From Paenalkalicoccus suaedae (GTDB taxonomy: Bacteria; Bacillota; Bacilli; Bacillales; Salisediminibacteriaceae), in the NCBI RefSeq assembly GCF_006965545.2, contig NZ_CP041372.2, positions 62,001 through 126,000 of the forward strand: 64,000 nucleotides of DNA, read 5' to 3'. Made by a program: the position numbers and the translations under genes. Under the pieces are notes generated by a model. That model had not been told where the DNA came from, made no database searches, and was given only the letters and a program-made list of their open reading frames with translations. Below are positions 58,491-64,000 of this stretch, piece after piece; position 1 is the first letter of the stretch; every line of letters starts with the position of its first letter.

Positions 58491-59147
58491 GTGGCTCTAA
58501 ATCTCATCGAGACGGGACGACAGCAAAAGTATTCGGAAGCACAGGATGAAACCCTCGTAGGATTTGTTCGCGAAGGGGACAGCGCAGCATTAGAATTCTT
58601 GATCACAAAGTATAAAAACTTTGTGCGCGCAAAGTCACGGTCATACTTTTTAATAGGTGCTGACCATGAGGACATTGTGCAAGAAGGAATGATCGGACTC
58701 TACAAGGCCATTCGCGATTTCCAAGGAGACAAGCTTGCGTCATTTAAAGCATTTGCTGAGCTTTGCATTACGCGCCAGATCATTACCGCAATAAAAACAG
58801 CAACACGTCAAAAACATATACCTCTCAACTCTTATGTATCATTGGACAAGCCAATATATGATGAAGAATCTGACCGCACGCTATTAGATGTGTTGTGTAG
58901 CTCAAACATGAACGATCCAGAGGAGCTCTTAATTAACCAAGAAGAATTCGAAAATATCGAGCTCAAAATGGGAGAGATCTTAAGTGAACTAGAGCGAGAA
59001 GTGCTCATGCTTTACTTAGATGGTCGCTCGTATCAAGAGATTTCCGTGGATCTCAATCGGCACATTAAGTCGATTGATAACGCTCTGCAGCGAGTAAAGC
59101 GAAAGCTTGAACGCTATGTGGAGTGGAAGGACGTTCGCTTTTCATAG
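58491..59147 (+). CDS. sigH: RNA polymerase sigma-H factor
   Basis: SigH drives early post-exponential genes, including spo0A and the spoIIA operon. GTG 58491 has GGAGGG upstream and gives 218 aa, exactly the B. subtilis length; codons back to 58431 are leader. Region 2 (ALEFLITKYKNFVRAKSRSYFLIGADHEDIVQEGMIGLYKAIRDF in part; ASFKAFAELCITRQIITAIK) and region 4 (LSELEREVLMLYLDGRSYQE, IKSIDNALQRVKRKLERY) are clear. A terminator follows. Confidence 0.97.
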   Translation: MALNLIETGRQQKYSEAQDETLVGFVREGDSAALEFLITKYKNFVRAKSRSYFLIGADHEDIVQEGMIGLYKAIRDFQGDKLASFKAFAELCITRQIITAIKTATRQKHIPLNSYVSLDKPIYDEESDRTLLDVLCSSNMNDPEELLINQEEFENIELKMGEILSELEREVLMLYLDGRSYQEISVDLNRHIKSIDNALQRVKRKLERYVEWKDVRFS

Positions 59148-59167
59148 ATTCAGTATGTTACTAGTAG

Positions 59168-59195
59168 ACCGCTAGCCTTAGTGCCAGCGGTTTTT
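59168..59195 (+). terminator. Terminator of sigH
   Basis: CCGCT pairs with AGCGG with an inner GC/GC pair, followed by five T. Short stem. Confidence 0.65.
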
Positions 59196-59313
59196 GTTAT
59201 GGGGTTTTTCTTGGGGGAGGATGCCCTAACCTACAGGAAGCTCAAAACGACAAAAAATAGCAAACAAACGGTATTTTCTGTCCTGGTTAGAAGGGATGAT
59301 CTTTGAGAGCACA

Positions 59314-59343
59314 TTGACACTAAGCCTTTTATTATGATAAATT
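59314..59343 (+). promoter_or_regulatory. Candidate promoter for rpmG-secE-nusG
   Basis: Perfect TTGACA (59314-59319), 18 bp, TAAATT (59338-59343). Confidence 0.5.
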
Positions 59344-59384
59344 TTACTAGTATGTATTAAGTAACGTGTAAGGAGGGGGAGAGT

Positions 59385-59534
59385 TTGTCTATGAAGGTTA
59401 CTCTCGCCTGTCAACGCTGTCAAACCCGAAATTATACGACAACGAAGACATTAGCTAATAACAATGAACGACTTGAGATAAAAAAATATTGTAAGACGTG
59501 CGGTGCGCATACAGTACATGCAGAAACGAAATAG
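59385..59534 (+). CDS. rpmG: 50S ribosomal protein L33 (zinc-binding form)
   Basis: A 49-residue bL33 protein, a component of the large subunit. Two zinc pairs are visible: CQRC and CKTCG; the family stretch [20 protein letters not shown] lies between. The start is most likely TTG 59385, which is 8 nt after AAGGAGGGG and gives the usual 49 aa; ATG 59391 (47 aa) is 14 nt from the site. It precedes secE as rpmGB does in B. subtilis. Confidence 0.9.
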   Translation: MSMKVTLACQRCQTRNYTTTKTLANNNERLEIKKYCKTCGAHTVHAETK

Positions 59535-59557
59535 TAATTAGTTCGGAGGTGGAATAG

Positions 59558-59749
59558 ATGGCAGCTGTTAAAAACCCTGTTAAGTTCCTAAAAGAAGTAT
59601 CGACAGAAATGAAGCGAGTTACTTGGCCGACTCGTAAGGAGCTTACTAAATATACGATCGTAACGGTAACGACGGTGATTTTCATGGCGATTTTCTTTGC
59701 AATTTCTGATTTTGCTATTTCGGCAATCATTGATCTAGTAACAAACTAA
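59558..59749 (+). CDS. secE: Preprotein translocase subunit SecE
   Basis: The 63-aa single-span SecE stabilises SecY in the translocon. The conserved cytoplasmic helix FLKEVSTEMKRVTWPTRKEL precedes one membrane span (YTIVTVTTVIFMAIFFAISD). CGGAGGTGG lies before the ATG. nusG follows, as in most bacteria. Confidence 0.95.
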   Translation: MAAVKNPVKFLKEVSTEMKRVTWPTRKELTKYTIVTVTTVIFMAIFFAISDFAISAIIDLVTN

Positions 59750-59785
59750 GACCAGTCATGACAAGATACTAAATCGTTACCACCA

Positions 59786-59818
59786 GAGGAGGGAAGGACA
59801 CTCAGTCCTAGACGAATT
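59786..59818 (+). promoter_or_regulatory. Unusual nusG ribosome binding site with intervening hairpin
   Basis: GGAGG (59788-59792) is 26 nt before the nusG ATG, too far for normal initiation. A perfect 5-bp hairpin AGGAC-ACTCA-GTCCT (59795-59809) lies between; folding it shortens the effective distance to about 11 nt. No in-frame ATG, GTG or TTG lies nearer the site. Confidence 0.6.
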
Positions 59819-60352
59819 ATGGAGAAAAATTGGTACGTTGTACACACGTATTCCGGATACGAAAACAAAGTAAAGACGAACTTAGAAAAGCGCGTAGAAT
59901 CAATGGATATGGTTGATAAGATCTTTCGCGTCTTAGTTCCAGTCGAAGAAGAAACAGAAATGAAGAATGGGAAAGCGAAGCAAGTTTCGAAGAAAGTATT
60001 CCCTGGTTATGTCATCGTGGAGATGATCATGACAGATGATTCTTGGTATGTTGTACGAAACACACCAGGAGTAACAGGGTTTGTTGGTTCTTCAGGAGCA
60101 GGCTCTAAGCCGACAGCGCTTTTACCAGAAGAGGCAGAAGCAATTCTGCGTCAAATGGGTGTGGAAGCACCTAAGCAAGAGATTGACTTTGAACTTAAAG
60201 AGTCGGTTAAAGTTAAAGAAGGTCCTTTCGCAAGCTTCGTAGGTACAATCGAAGATATTTCGATCGAAAAGCAGAAGCTAAAGGTACATGTAAACATGTT
60301 TGGACGCGAGACGCCAGTTGAGCTAGAATTTACGCAAGTTGAAAAAATCTAG
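59819..60352 (+). CDS. nusG: Transcription termination/antitermination factor NusG
   Basis: NusG binds RNA polymerase and modulates pausing, termination and rRNA antitermination. The 177 aa equal the B. subtilis length. The NGN domain ([40 protein letters not shown]) is followed by a KOW domain at the C-terminus ([18 protein letters not shown]). Its ribosome binding site is displaced 26 nt upstream with a small hairpin between. Confidence 0.97.
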   Translation: MEKNWYVVHTYSGYENKVKTNLEKRVESMDMVDKIFRVLVPVEEETEMKNGKAKQVSKKVFPGYVIVEMIMTDDSWYVVRNTPGVTGFVGSSGAGSKPTALLPEEAEAILRQMGVEAPKQEIDFELKESVKVKEGPFASFVGTIEDISIEKQKLKVHVNMFGRETPVELEFTQVEKI

Positions 60353-60371
60353 TCAAGTCTTGAAAAAAAAC

Positions 60372-60400
60372 TTGTCATAGGCTTTTGAAAGTGATAGAAT
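60372..60400 (+). promoter_or_regulatory. Candidate promoter for rplK
   Basis: TTGTCA (60372-60377), 17 bp, TAGAAT (60395-60400), about 20 nt after nusG. Confidence 0.5.
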
Positions 60401-60417
60401 TTGAATGTTGTTATTTG

Positions 60418-60443
60418 ACGTGGACAACTTGTTCACGTTTTTT
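60418..60443 (+). terminator. Terminator-like hairpin between nusG and rplK
   Basis: ACGTGGACAA pairs with TTGTTCACGT (one G-U) and is followed by six T. It would end nusG transcripts, but it also lies about 11 nt into a transcript from the promoter at 60372-60400. A smaller CCTGC/GCAGG hairpin with four T follows at about 60445-60464. Confidence 0.65.
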
Positions 60444-60467
60444 CCTGCAATAAAGCAGGTTTTATGA

Positions 60468-60497
60468 GTGGGAGAGCATATAGTGCTCGGTTACCAC
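60468..60497 (+). promoter_or_regulatory. Candidate ribosomal-protein (L1-type) mRNA site before rplK
   Basis: GTGG (60468-60471) pairs with CCAC (60494-60497) and encloses a GAGAGC/GCTC stem. The same GTGGGAG...ACC..CCAC pattern occurs before rplA. E. coli L1 represses its operon at a leader near rplK; assignment here is inference. Confidence 0.4.
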
Positions 60498-60523
60498 ATC
60501 ACGGACTTAAGGAGGTGTGTCAC

Positions 60524-60949
60524 GTGGCAAAGAAGGTTATTAAAATGGTAAAGCTTCAAATTCCAGCTGGTAAAGCTAATCCAGCACCGCCGGTAGGACC
60601 AGCACTTGGTCAAGCGGGGATTAATATCATGGGATTCTGTAAGGAATTTAACGCTCGTACACAAGAACAAGCGGGCCTAATCATTCCAGTAGAAATCACG
60701 GTATTCGAAGACCGTTCATTTACATTTATCACAAAAACTCCACCTGCAGCTGTTCTTTTAAAGAAAGCAGCAGGTATTGAAACTGCTTCTGGTGAGCCAA
60801 ACCGTAACAAGGTTGCTACATTGAAGCGTGATAAAGTAAGAGAAATCGCTGAAACAAAAATGCCTGATCTAAACGCAGCTGATGTAGAAGCAGCTATGCG
60901 TATGGTTGAAGGTACTGCCCGCAGCATGGGTATCGTTATTGAAGACTAA
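60524..60949 (+). CDS. rplK: 50S ribosomal protein L11
   Basis: uL11 forms the base of the ribosomal stalk and the GTPase-associated centre with 23S rRNA. The start is GTG 60524 with AAGGAGG 8 nt upstream, giving 141 aa as in B. subtilis; the frame back to 60464 is leader. Motifs: [30 protein letters not shown] and the C-terminal RNA-binding domain ending [15 protein letters not shown]. It is the first gene of rplK-rplA-rplJ-rplL. Confidence 0.97.
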   Translation: MAKKVIKMVKLQIPAGKANPAPPVGPALGQAGINIMGFCKEFNARTQEQAGLIIPVEITVFEDRSFTFITKTPPAAVLLKKAAGIETASGEPNRNKVATLKRDKVREIAETKMPDLNAADVEAAMRMVEGTARSMGIVIED

Positions 60950-60967
60950 TCCTAAGTAAGACGTTGA

Positions 60968-61050
60968 GGTTGCGAGTAAAGGACGGTGTCCTGCCTGATT
61001 TATTCAGGTTCGCAACCTTTATTAGTGGGAGGTCTAACCGCTAAAACCAC
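60968..61050 (+). promoter_or_regulatory. rplA leader: long hairpin and candidate L1-binding site
   Basis: GGTTGCGA (60968-60975) pairs with TCGCAACC (61010-61017) around two inner hairpins, followed only by a short T stretch. Next, GTGG (61025-61028) pairs with CCAC (61047-61050) enclosing GGT-CTA-ACC, similar to the rplK leader element. AAGGAGG then precedes rplA. Confidence 0.5.
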
Positions 61051-61067
61051 ATAAGGAGGAACTAAAC

Positions 61068-61760
61068 ATGGCTAAAAAGAGCAAAAAGTATGCTGATGCA
61101 CTAAAGCTTGTTGATCGTGAAAAAGCTTACGGTGTTTCAGAAGCAATTGAATTAGTAAAGAAGACTGCAACTGCTAACTTCGACGAAACTGTTGAAATGG
61201 CAGCGCGTCTTGGAGTAGATCCAAAGAAAGCAGATCAGCAAATTCGTGGAGCAGTTGTCCTTCCGAACGGAACGGGTAAAACGCAAAGCGTACTTGTTTT
61301 CGCTAAAGGCGAAAAAGCAAAAGAAGCTGAAGCTGCTGGAGCAGACTTCGTAGGTGAAGAAGACCTAATCAACAAGATCAACCAAGGCTGGATGGACTTT
61401 GACGTAGTAGTTGCTACGCCTGACATGATGGCTCAAGTTGGTAAGCTTGGTCGTGTGCTTGGTCCTAAGGGACTAATGCCAAACCCTAAGACTGGTACAG
61501 TTACATTTGATGTAACAAAAGCAGTTGAAGAGATCAAAGCTGGTAAAGTAGAATACCGCGTTGATAAGTCTGGTAACATCCACGTACCGATTGGAAAGGC
61601 TTCTTTCGATAACGAAAAGCTTGAAGAGAACTTCCGCACAATGGTGGAAACACTTCTAAAAGCGAAGCCAGCTGCTGCGAAGGGTACTTACGTACGTAAC
61701 GTATCTGTAGCTGCTACAATGGGACCTGGAGTAAAAGTTAGCACAAACGAATTCAAATAG
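61068..61760 (+). CDS. rplA: 50S ribosomal protein L1
   Basis: uL1 forms the movable L1 stalk beside the E site and acts as translational repressor of its own operon in several bacteria. The 230-aa protein shows [39 protein letters not shown] and the C-terminal [25 protein letters not shown] precedes the ATG. The N-terminus is basic ([12 protein letters not shown]). Confidence 0.97.
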   Translation: MAKKSKKYADALKLVDREKAYGVSEAIELVKKTATANFDETVEMAARLGVDPKKADQQIRGAVVLPNGTGKTQSVLVFAKGEKAKEAEAAGADFVGEEDLINKINQGWMDFDVVVATPDMMAQVGKLGRVLGPKGLMPNPKTGTVTFDVTKAVEEIKAGKVEYRVDKSGNIHVPIGKASFDNEKLEENFRTMVETLLKAKPAAAKGTYVRNVSVAATMGPGVKVSTNEFK

Positions 61761-61763
61761 TAG

Positions 61764-61792
61764 TTGACATCGCCTTAGTGGCGAGTTACACT
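61764..61792 (+). promoter_or_regulatory. Promoter for rplJ-rplL
   Basis: Perfect TTGACA (61764-61769), 17 bp, TACACT (61787-61792), just after the rplA stop. Transcription would start near 61799, just before the L10 leader. Confidence 0.65.
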
Positions 61793-61814
61793 CATAAATA
61801 GTGAATTTTATAAG

Positions 61815-61960
61815 TCATACCGTAGACAGTAGGTGCTTAACCGCTTAATTTCCTACCGAGGTTTGAAACGCATAGATCCTAGTCTTCTAGGAACCGATCG
61901 TTTTGCCTCCATGTCTGCACATGGAGGCTTTTTTAATGGAGATCTCCACGTGCGGTATGA
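61815..61960 (+). promoter_or_regulatory. L10 leader (r-protein autoregulatory RNA)
   Basis: The element is closed by an exact 8-bp long-range stem, TCATACCG (61815-61822) with CGGTATGA (61953-61960). The 5' part has the family pattern GTAGACAGTAGGTGC...TTCCTACCGAGG, known in Firmicutes to bind L10(L12)4. A terminator lies inside the closed loop, so control probably occurs by attenuation. Confidence 0.88.
61905..61934 (+). terminator. Attenuator in the L10 leader
   Basis: GCCTCCATGT pairs perfectly with ACATGGAGGC around a CTGC loop, with six T. Confidence 0.9.
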
Positions 61961-61985
61961 GATTTTATTTGCAGGAGGTGTCATG

Positions 61986-62486
61986 ATGAGCAAAGTAATC
62001 GAAAAAAAGAGCCAATTAGTTGATGAAATTACAACTAAGCTTAAGGACAGCCAATCTACAATCGTAGTTGACTACCGTGGACTTAACGTTTCTGAAGTTA
62101 CTGAACTTCGTAAAGAACTTCGTGAAGCTAATGTAGACTTCAAAGTTTACAAGAACTCTATGGTACGTCGCGCGACTGAGGCAGCTGAACTAACTGAGAT
62201 TGATGAGTACCTAGTAGGTCCTACAGCAATCGCATTCAGTAACGACGACGTTATCGCTCCAGCGAAGGTACTTAATAACTTCGCGAAGAAGCACGATGCG
62301 CTTGAACTAAAAGCAGGTATCATCGAAGGTAAGGTTGTTGCACTTGAAGAAGTTAAAGCACTTGCGGAGCTACCATCTCGCGAAGGCCTTCTTTCAATGG
62401 TACTCAGCGTCCTACAAGCACCAATCCGCAACTTCGCTCTTGCTACAAAAGCAGTTGCCGATCAAAAAGAAGAGCAGGGTGCATAA
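61986..62486 (+). CDS. rplJ: 50S ribosomal protein L10
   Basis: uL10 anchors L7/L12 dimers to the ribosomal stalk. ATG 61986 with AGGAGG 7 nt upstream gives 166 aa, equal to B. subtilis; a second ATG is one codon earlier at 61983. Motifs: [34 protein letters not shown] and [17 protein letters not shown] before the C-terminal L12-binding helix. The open frame back to 61833 is the leader RNA and not coding. Confidence 0.97.
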   Translation: MSKVIEKKSQLVDEITTKLKDSQSTIVVDYRGLNVSEVTELRKELREANVDFKVYKNSMVRRATEAAELTEIDEYLVGPTAIAFSNDDVIAPAKVLNNFAKKHDALELKAGIIEGKVVALEEVKALAELPSREGLLSMVLSVLQAPIRNFALATKAVADQKEEQGA

Positions 62487-62545
62487 GCACACTCGCTTCA
62501 TAGCGTAGCAAAAAAATATTAAAAATTATTAGGAGGAATTCGATC

Positions 62546-62908
62546 ATGTCTCACCAAGCGATTATTGATCAGATTAAAGAAATGTCTGTACTAGAACTTA
62601 ACGATCTAGTAAAAGCAATTGAAGAAGAATTTGGAGTAACAGCAGCAGCTCCTGTAGCTGCAGCAGGTGCTGGCGGCGGAGAAGAAGCTGCTGAGCAAAC
62701 TGAATTTGACGTAGTTCTTGAGAGCGCTGGATCTTCTAAGATCGGTGTTATCAAAGTAGTACGTGAGCTAACTGGTCTTGGTCTTAAGGACGCGAAAGCA
62801 CTTGTTGATGGCGCGCCAGCAGCAATCAAAGAAGGCGTAGATAAGGCTGAAGCTGAAGAAATGAAGAGCAAGCTAGAAGAAGCTGGAGCTTCTATCGAGC
62901 TTAAGTAA
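62546..62908 (+). CDS. rplL: 50S ribosomal protein L7/L12
   Basis: bL12 is the flexible stalk protein that recruits translation factors. The 120 aa (123 in B. subtilis) comprise an N-terminal dimerisation domain (ALVKAIEE-type helix), an Ala/Gly hinge ([17 protein letters not shown]) and the C-terminal factor-binding domain ([33 protein letters not shown]). TAGGAGGAA precedes the ATG. A terminator follows. Confidence 0.98.
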   Translation: MSHQAIIDQIKEMSVLELNDLVKAIEEEFGVTAAAPVAAAGAGGGEEAAEQTEFDVVLESAGSSKIGVIKVVRELTGLGLKDAKALVDGAPAAIKEGVDKAEAEEMKSKLEEAGASIELK

Positions 62909-62920
62909 TTGTTTCTTACA

Positions 62921-62962
62921 AAGAGAACTCACTCAGGATTTCCTGACGGGTTCTCTTTTTTT
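62921..62962 (+). terminator. Terminator of rplJ-rplL
   Basis: AAGAGAAC pairs with GTTCTCTT around an inner TCAGG/CCTGA hairpin, followed by a run of T. Confidence 0.85.
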
Positions 62963-62988
62963 ACCTGTTATAAGAGGAGTGAATCTAG

Positions 62989-63594
62989 ATGTCTGATCAC
63001 TATTATTCTAAAACACCTTCTACTACTAGCGAGCGCAAGCAGATCAAAGAAACGATTCGAGATAGAACATATACGTTTACGGTTGATCGCGGCGTATTTT
63101 CTCGTGGAGGCTTAGATTTTGGATCTCGGCTTTTGATCGAGACAATGGAGGAGCCTGCTGTAAAAGGGCCGATTATGGATGTTGGCTGTGGGTGGGGACC
63201 TATCGGGATATCCTTATCAAAAGAATTCTCCGGAAGATTAATAGAGCTAGTCGATGTCAATGAGCGCTCGGTTTCGCTTGCAAAAGAAAACGCAATGGCA
63301 AATAAAGCAGATGTGCGTGTCTATGAAAACAATTTACTTGATGGGGTCGAGAAGGAGAGTGTGGCTGCTGTCATCTCAAACCCACCAATCCGAGCTGGGA
63401 AGCAAACGATTTTTGCTCTGTATGAGCAAGCATATGACGTGTTGCTACCAGGAGGAGAACTATGGATTGTCATTCAAAAGAAGCAAGGGGCAGCATCTAC
63501 GCTGACAAAGCTCGAGGATCTAGGTTTTGATGTTACAACAAAGGCGAAGTCAAAAGGATATTTTATTTACCATGCGAAAAAAAGCGTTGACTGA
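62989..63594 (+). CDS. ybxB: Class I SAM-dependent methyltransferase, RsmC-like (YbxB)
   Basis: The 201 aa equal B. subtilis YbxB. The Rossmann methyltransferase core shows IMDVGCGWGPIGISLSKEF (motif I), IELVDVNERSVSLAKEN and the NPPIR motif (AVISNPPIRAGK) typical of N2-guanine RNA methyltransferases such as RsmC and RlmG. The N-terminal stretch (DRTYTFTVDRGVFSRGGLDFGSRLLIE in part) is the family's conserved entry region. The RNA target is not shown by sequence. Position between rplL and rpoB is conserved. AAGAGGAG precedes the ATG. Confidence 0.93.
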   Translation: MSDHYYSKTPSTTSERKQIKETIRDRTYTFTVDRGVFSRGGLDFGSRLLIETMEEPAVKGPIMDVGCGWGPIGISLSKEFSGRLIELVDVNERSVSLAKENAMANKADVRVYENNLLDGVEKESVAAVISNPPIRAGKQTIFALYEQAYDVLLPGGELWIVIQKKQGAASTLTKLEDLGFDVTTKAKSKGYFIYHAKKSVD

Positions 63595-63615
63595 CATCGT
63601 GAATTGTGATAGTGT
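63587..63615 (+). promoter_or_regulatory. Candidate promoter for the rpoB transcript
   Basis: TTGACT (63587-63592) overlaps the ybxB stop; 17 bp later TAGTGT (63610-63615) is a weak -10. Confidence 0.38.
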
Positions 63616-64000
63616 TATTTAATGCGTATGAATATAAAATGATAATAGGGCTATTGCGCTCTATTACTTGATTTACGTAAGTGTCATAGACTTTATATAG
63701 AGAACGATGATTAAAAAAAGGGTGAGTTGGATAAACTAGAAACGTCTTTTATACACGACGATATTTTAGAAGACTTTTATACCCTTTTTTTATTTATTTA
63801 TTGATTTCTTTCTTCACTATACCCGTATATTCTACATTACATCCTCTGTATCCTTTAAGATTTCGAAAAATGGTTGTCAATCGTTCTCATGACACCCGTT
63901 TAATTACTGGTTTTCCTTGTCGAGTTTAATACGTCTTTACGTTAAAAAACGGGACTACAAACATGTATCTGTCAAAGGTTGTACTATGTACACCTTTTGA
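63595..64000 (+). other. Gene-free leader expected to precede rpoB
   Basis: No coding region is seen. By synteny rpoB should start beyond the right edge. The stretch contains a terminator-like structure (63713-63791) and, at the edge, an imperfect dyad (63972-64000; TCAAAGG...CCTTTTGA with TGTAC/GTACA inside). The rest is AT-rich. Confidence 0.6.
63713..63791 (+). terminator. Terminator or attenuator in the rpoB leader
   Basis: AAAAAAAGGGT (63713-63723) pairs with ACCCTTTTTTT (63781-63791), enclosing an inner GTCTT/AAGAC hairpin. The 3' arm itself supplies the T-run, so it could end ybxB transcripts or attenuate rpoB. Confidence 0.6.

Overview
The window is a low-GC Gram-positive, endospore-forming chromosome (Bacillaceae). 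It contains spoVC/pth, fin, spoVT, yabP, yabQ, spoIIE and sigH, typical aAGGAGG ribosome binding sites, a T-box and a CtsR operator. Gene order follows the Bacillus subtilis origin-proximal region from ctc (rplY) to just before rpoB almost gene for gene. The 16S 5' region (GTCGAGCGCAGGAAGC) suggests an alkaliphilic or halophilic Bacillaceae lineage rather than B. subtilis itself, but I cannot name a genus with confidence. I see no transposase, phage gene, CRISPR array or plasmid function.

Layout, all genes on the + strand. 1-11 kb: end of rplY, pth, fin, mfd, spoVT, yabM, mazG-type yabN, rqcP, yabP, yabQ, divIC, yabR. 11.2-12 kb: a long gene-free stretch with a terminator, a multi-hairpin element, a 20-bp-period repeat array, a second GC-rich structured element and a spoIIE promoter with 21-bp spacing. 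12-21.4 kb: spoIIE, yabS, yabT, a two-gene ThrE/YjjP-YjjB exporter not in this position in B. subtilis, tilS, hprT, ftsH. 21.4-31 kb: coaX, hslO, cysK, pabB-pabA-pabC-folP-folB-folK-yazB, lysS. 31-42.5 kb: two rRNA operons joined by nine tRNA genes (the B. subtilis rrnJ-trnJ-rrnW arrangement); the second has tRNA-Ile and tRNA-Ala in its spacer. 42.5-43.1 kb: gene-free, with a 21-bp-period repeat array and the CtsR-controlled promoter. 43.1-59.2 kb: ctsR-mcsA-mcsB-clpC, radA, disA, yacL, ispD, ispF, gltX, T-box, cysE, cysS, mrnC, rlmB, rae1, sigH. 59.3-64 kb: rpmG, secE, nusG, rplK, rplA, rplJ, rplL, an RsmC-like methyltransferase and the leader of the expected rpoB beyond the right edge.

The genes combine translation and ribosome biogenesis (rRNA, tRNA, ribosomal proteins, tRNA synthetases, Pth, TilS, RqcP, Mini-III, RlmB, Rae1), protein quality control (ClpC with McsA/McsB/CtsR, FtsH, Hsp33), DNA repair and c-di-AMP signalling (Mfd, RadA, DisA), folate, cysteine and isoprenoid precursor synthesis, and entry into sporulation (SigH, SpoIIE, Fin, SpoVT, YabP/Q/S/T). 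Ribosomal protein genes carry recognisable autoregulatory leaders (a closed L10 leader with an internal terminator, and similar hairpins before rplK and rplA).

The most unusual material is non-coding: two degenerate arrays with 20-21 bp periodicity (about two DNA helical turns), a candidate structured RNA before spoIIE, five consecutive hairpins in both rRNA leaders, a hairpin between the Shine-Dalgarno and the nusG start, and indels at invariant positions in both rRNA copies that look like sequence errors.
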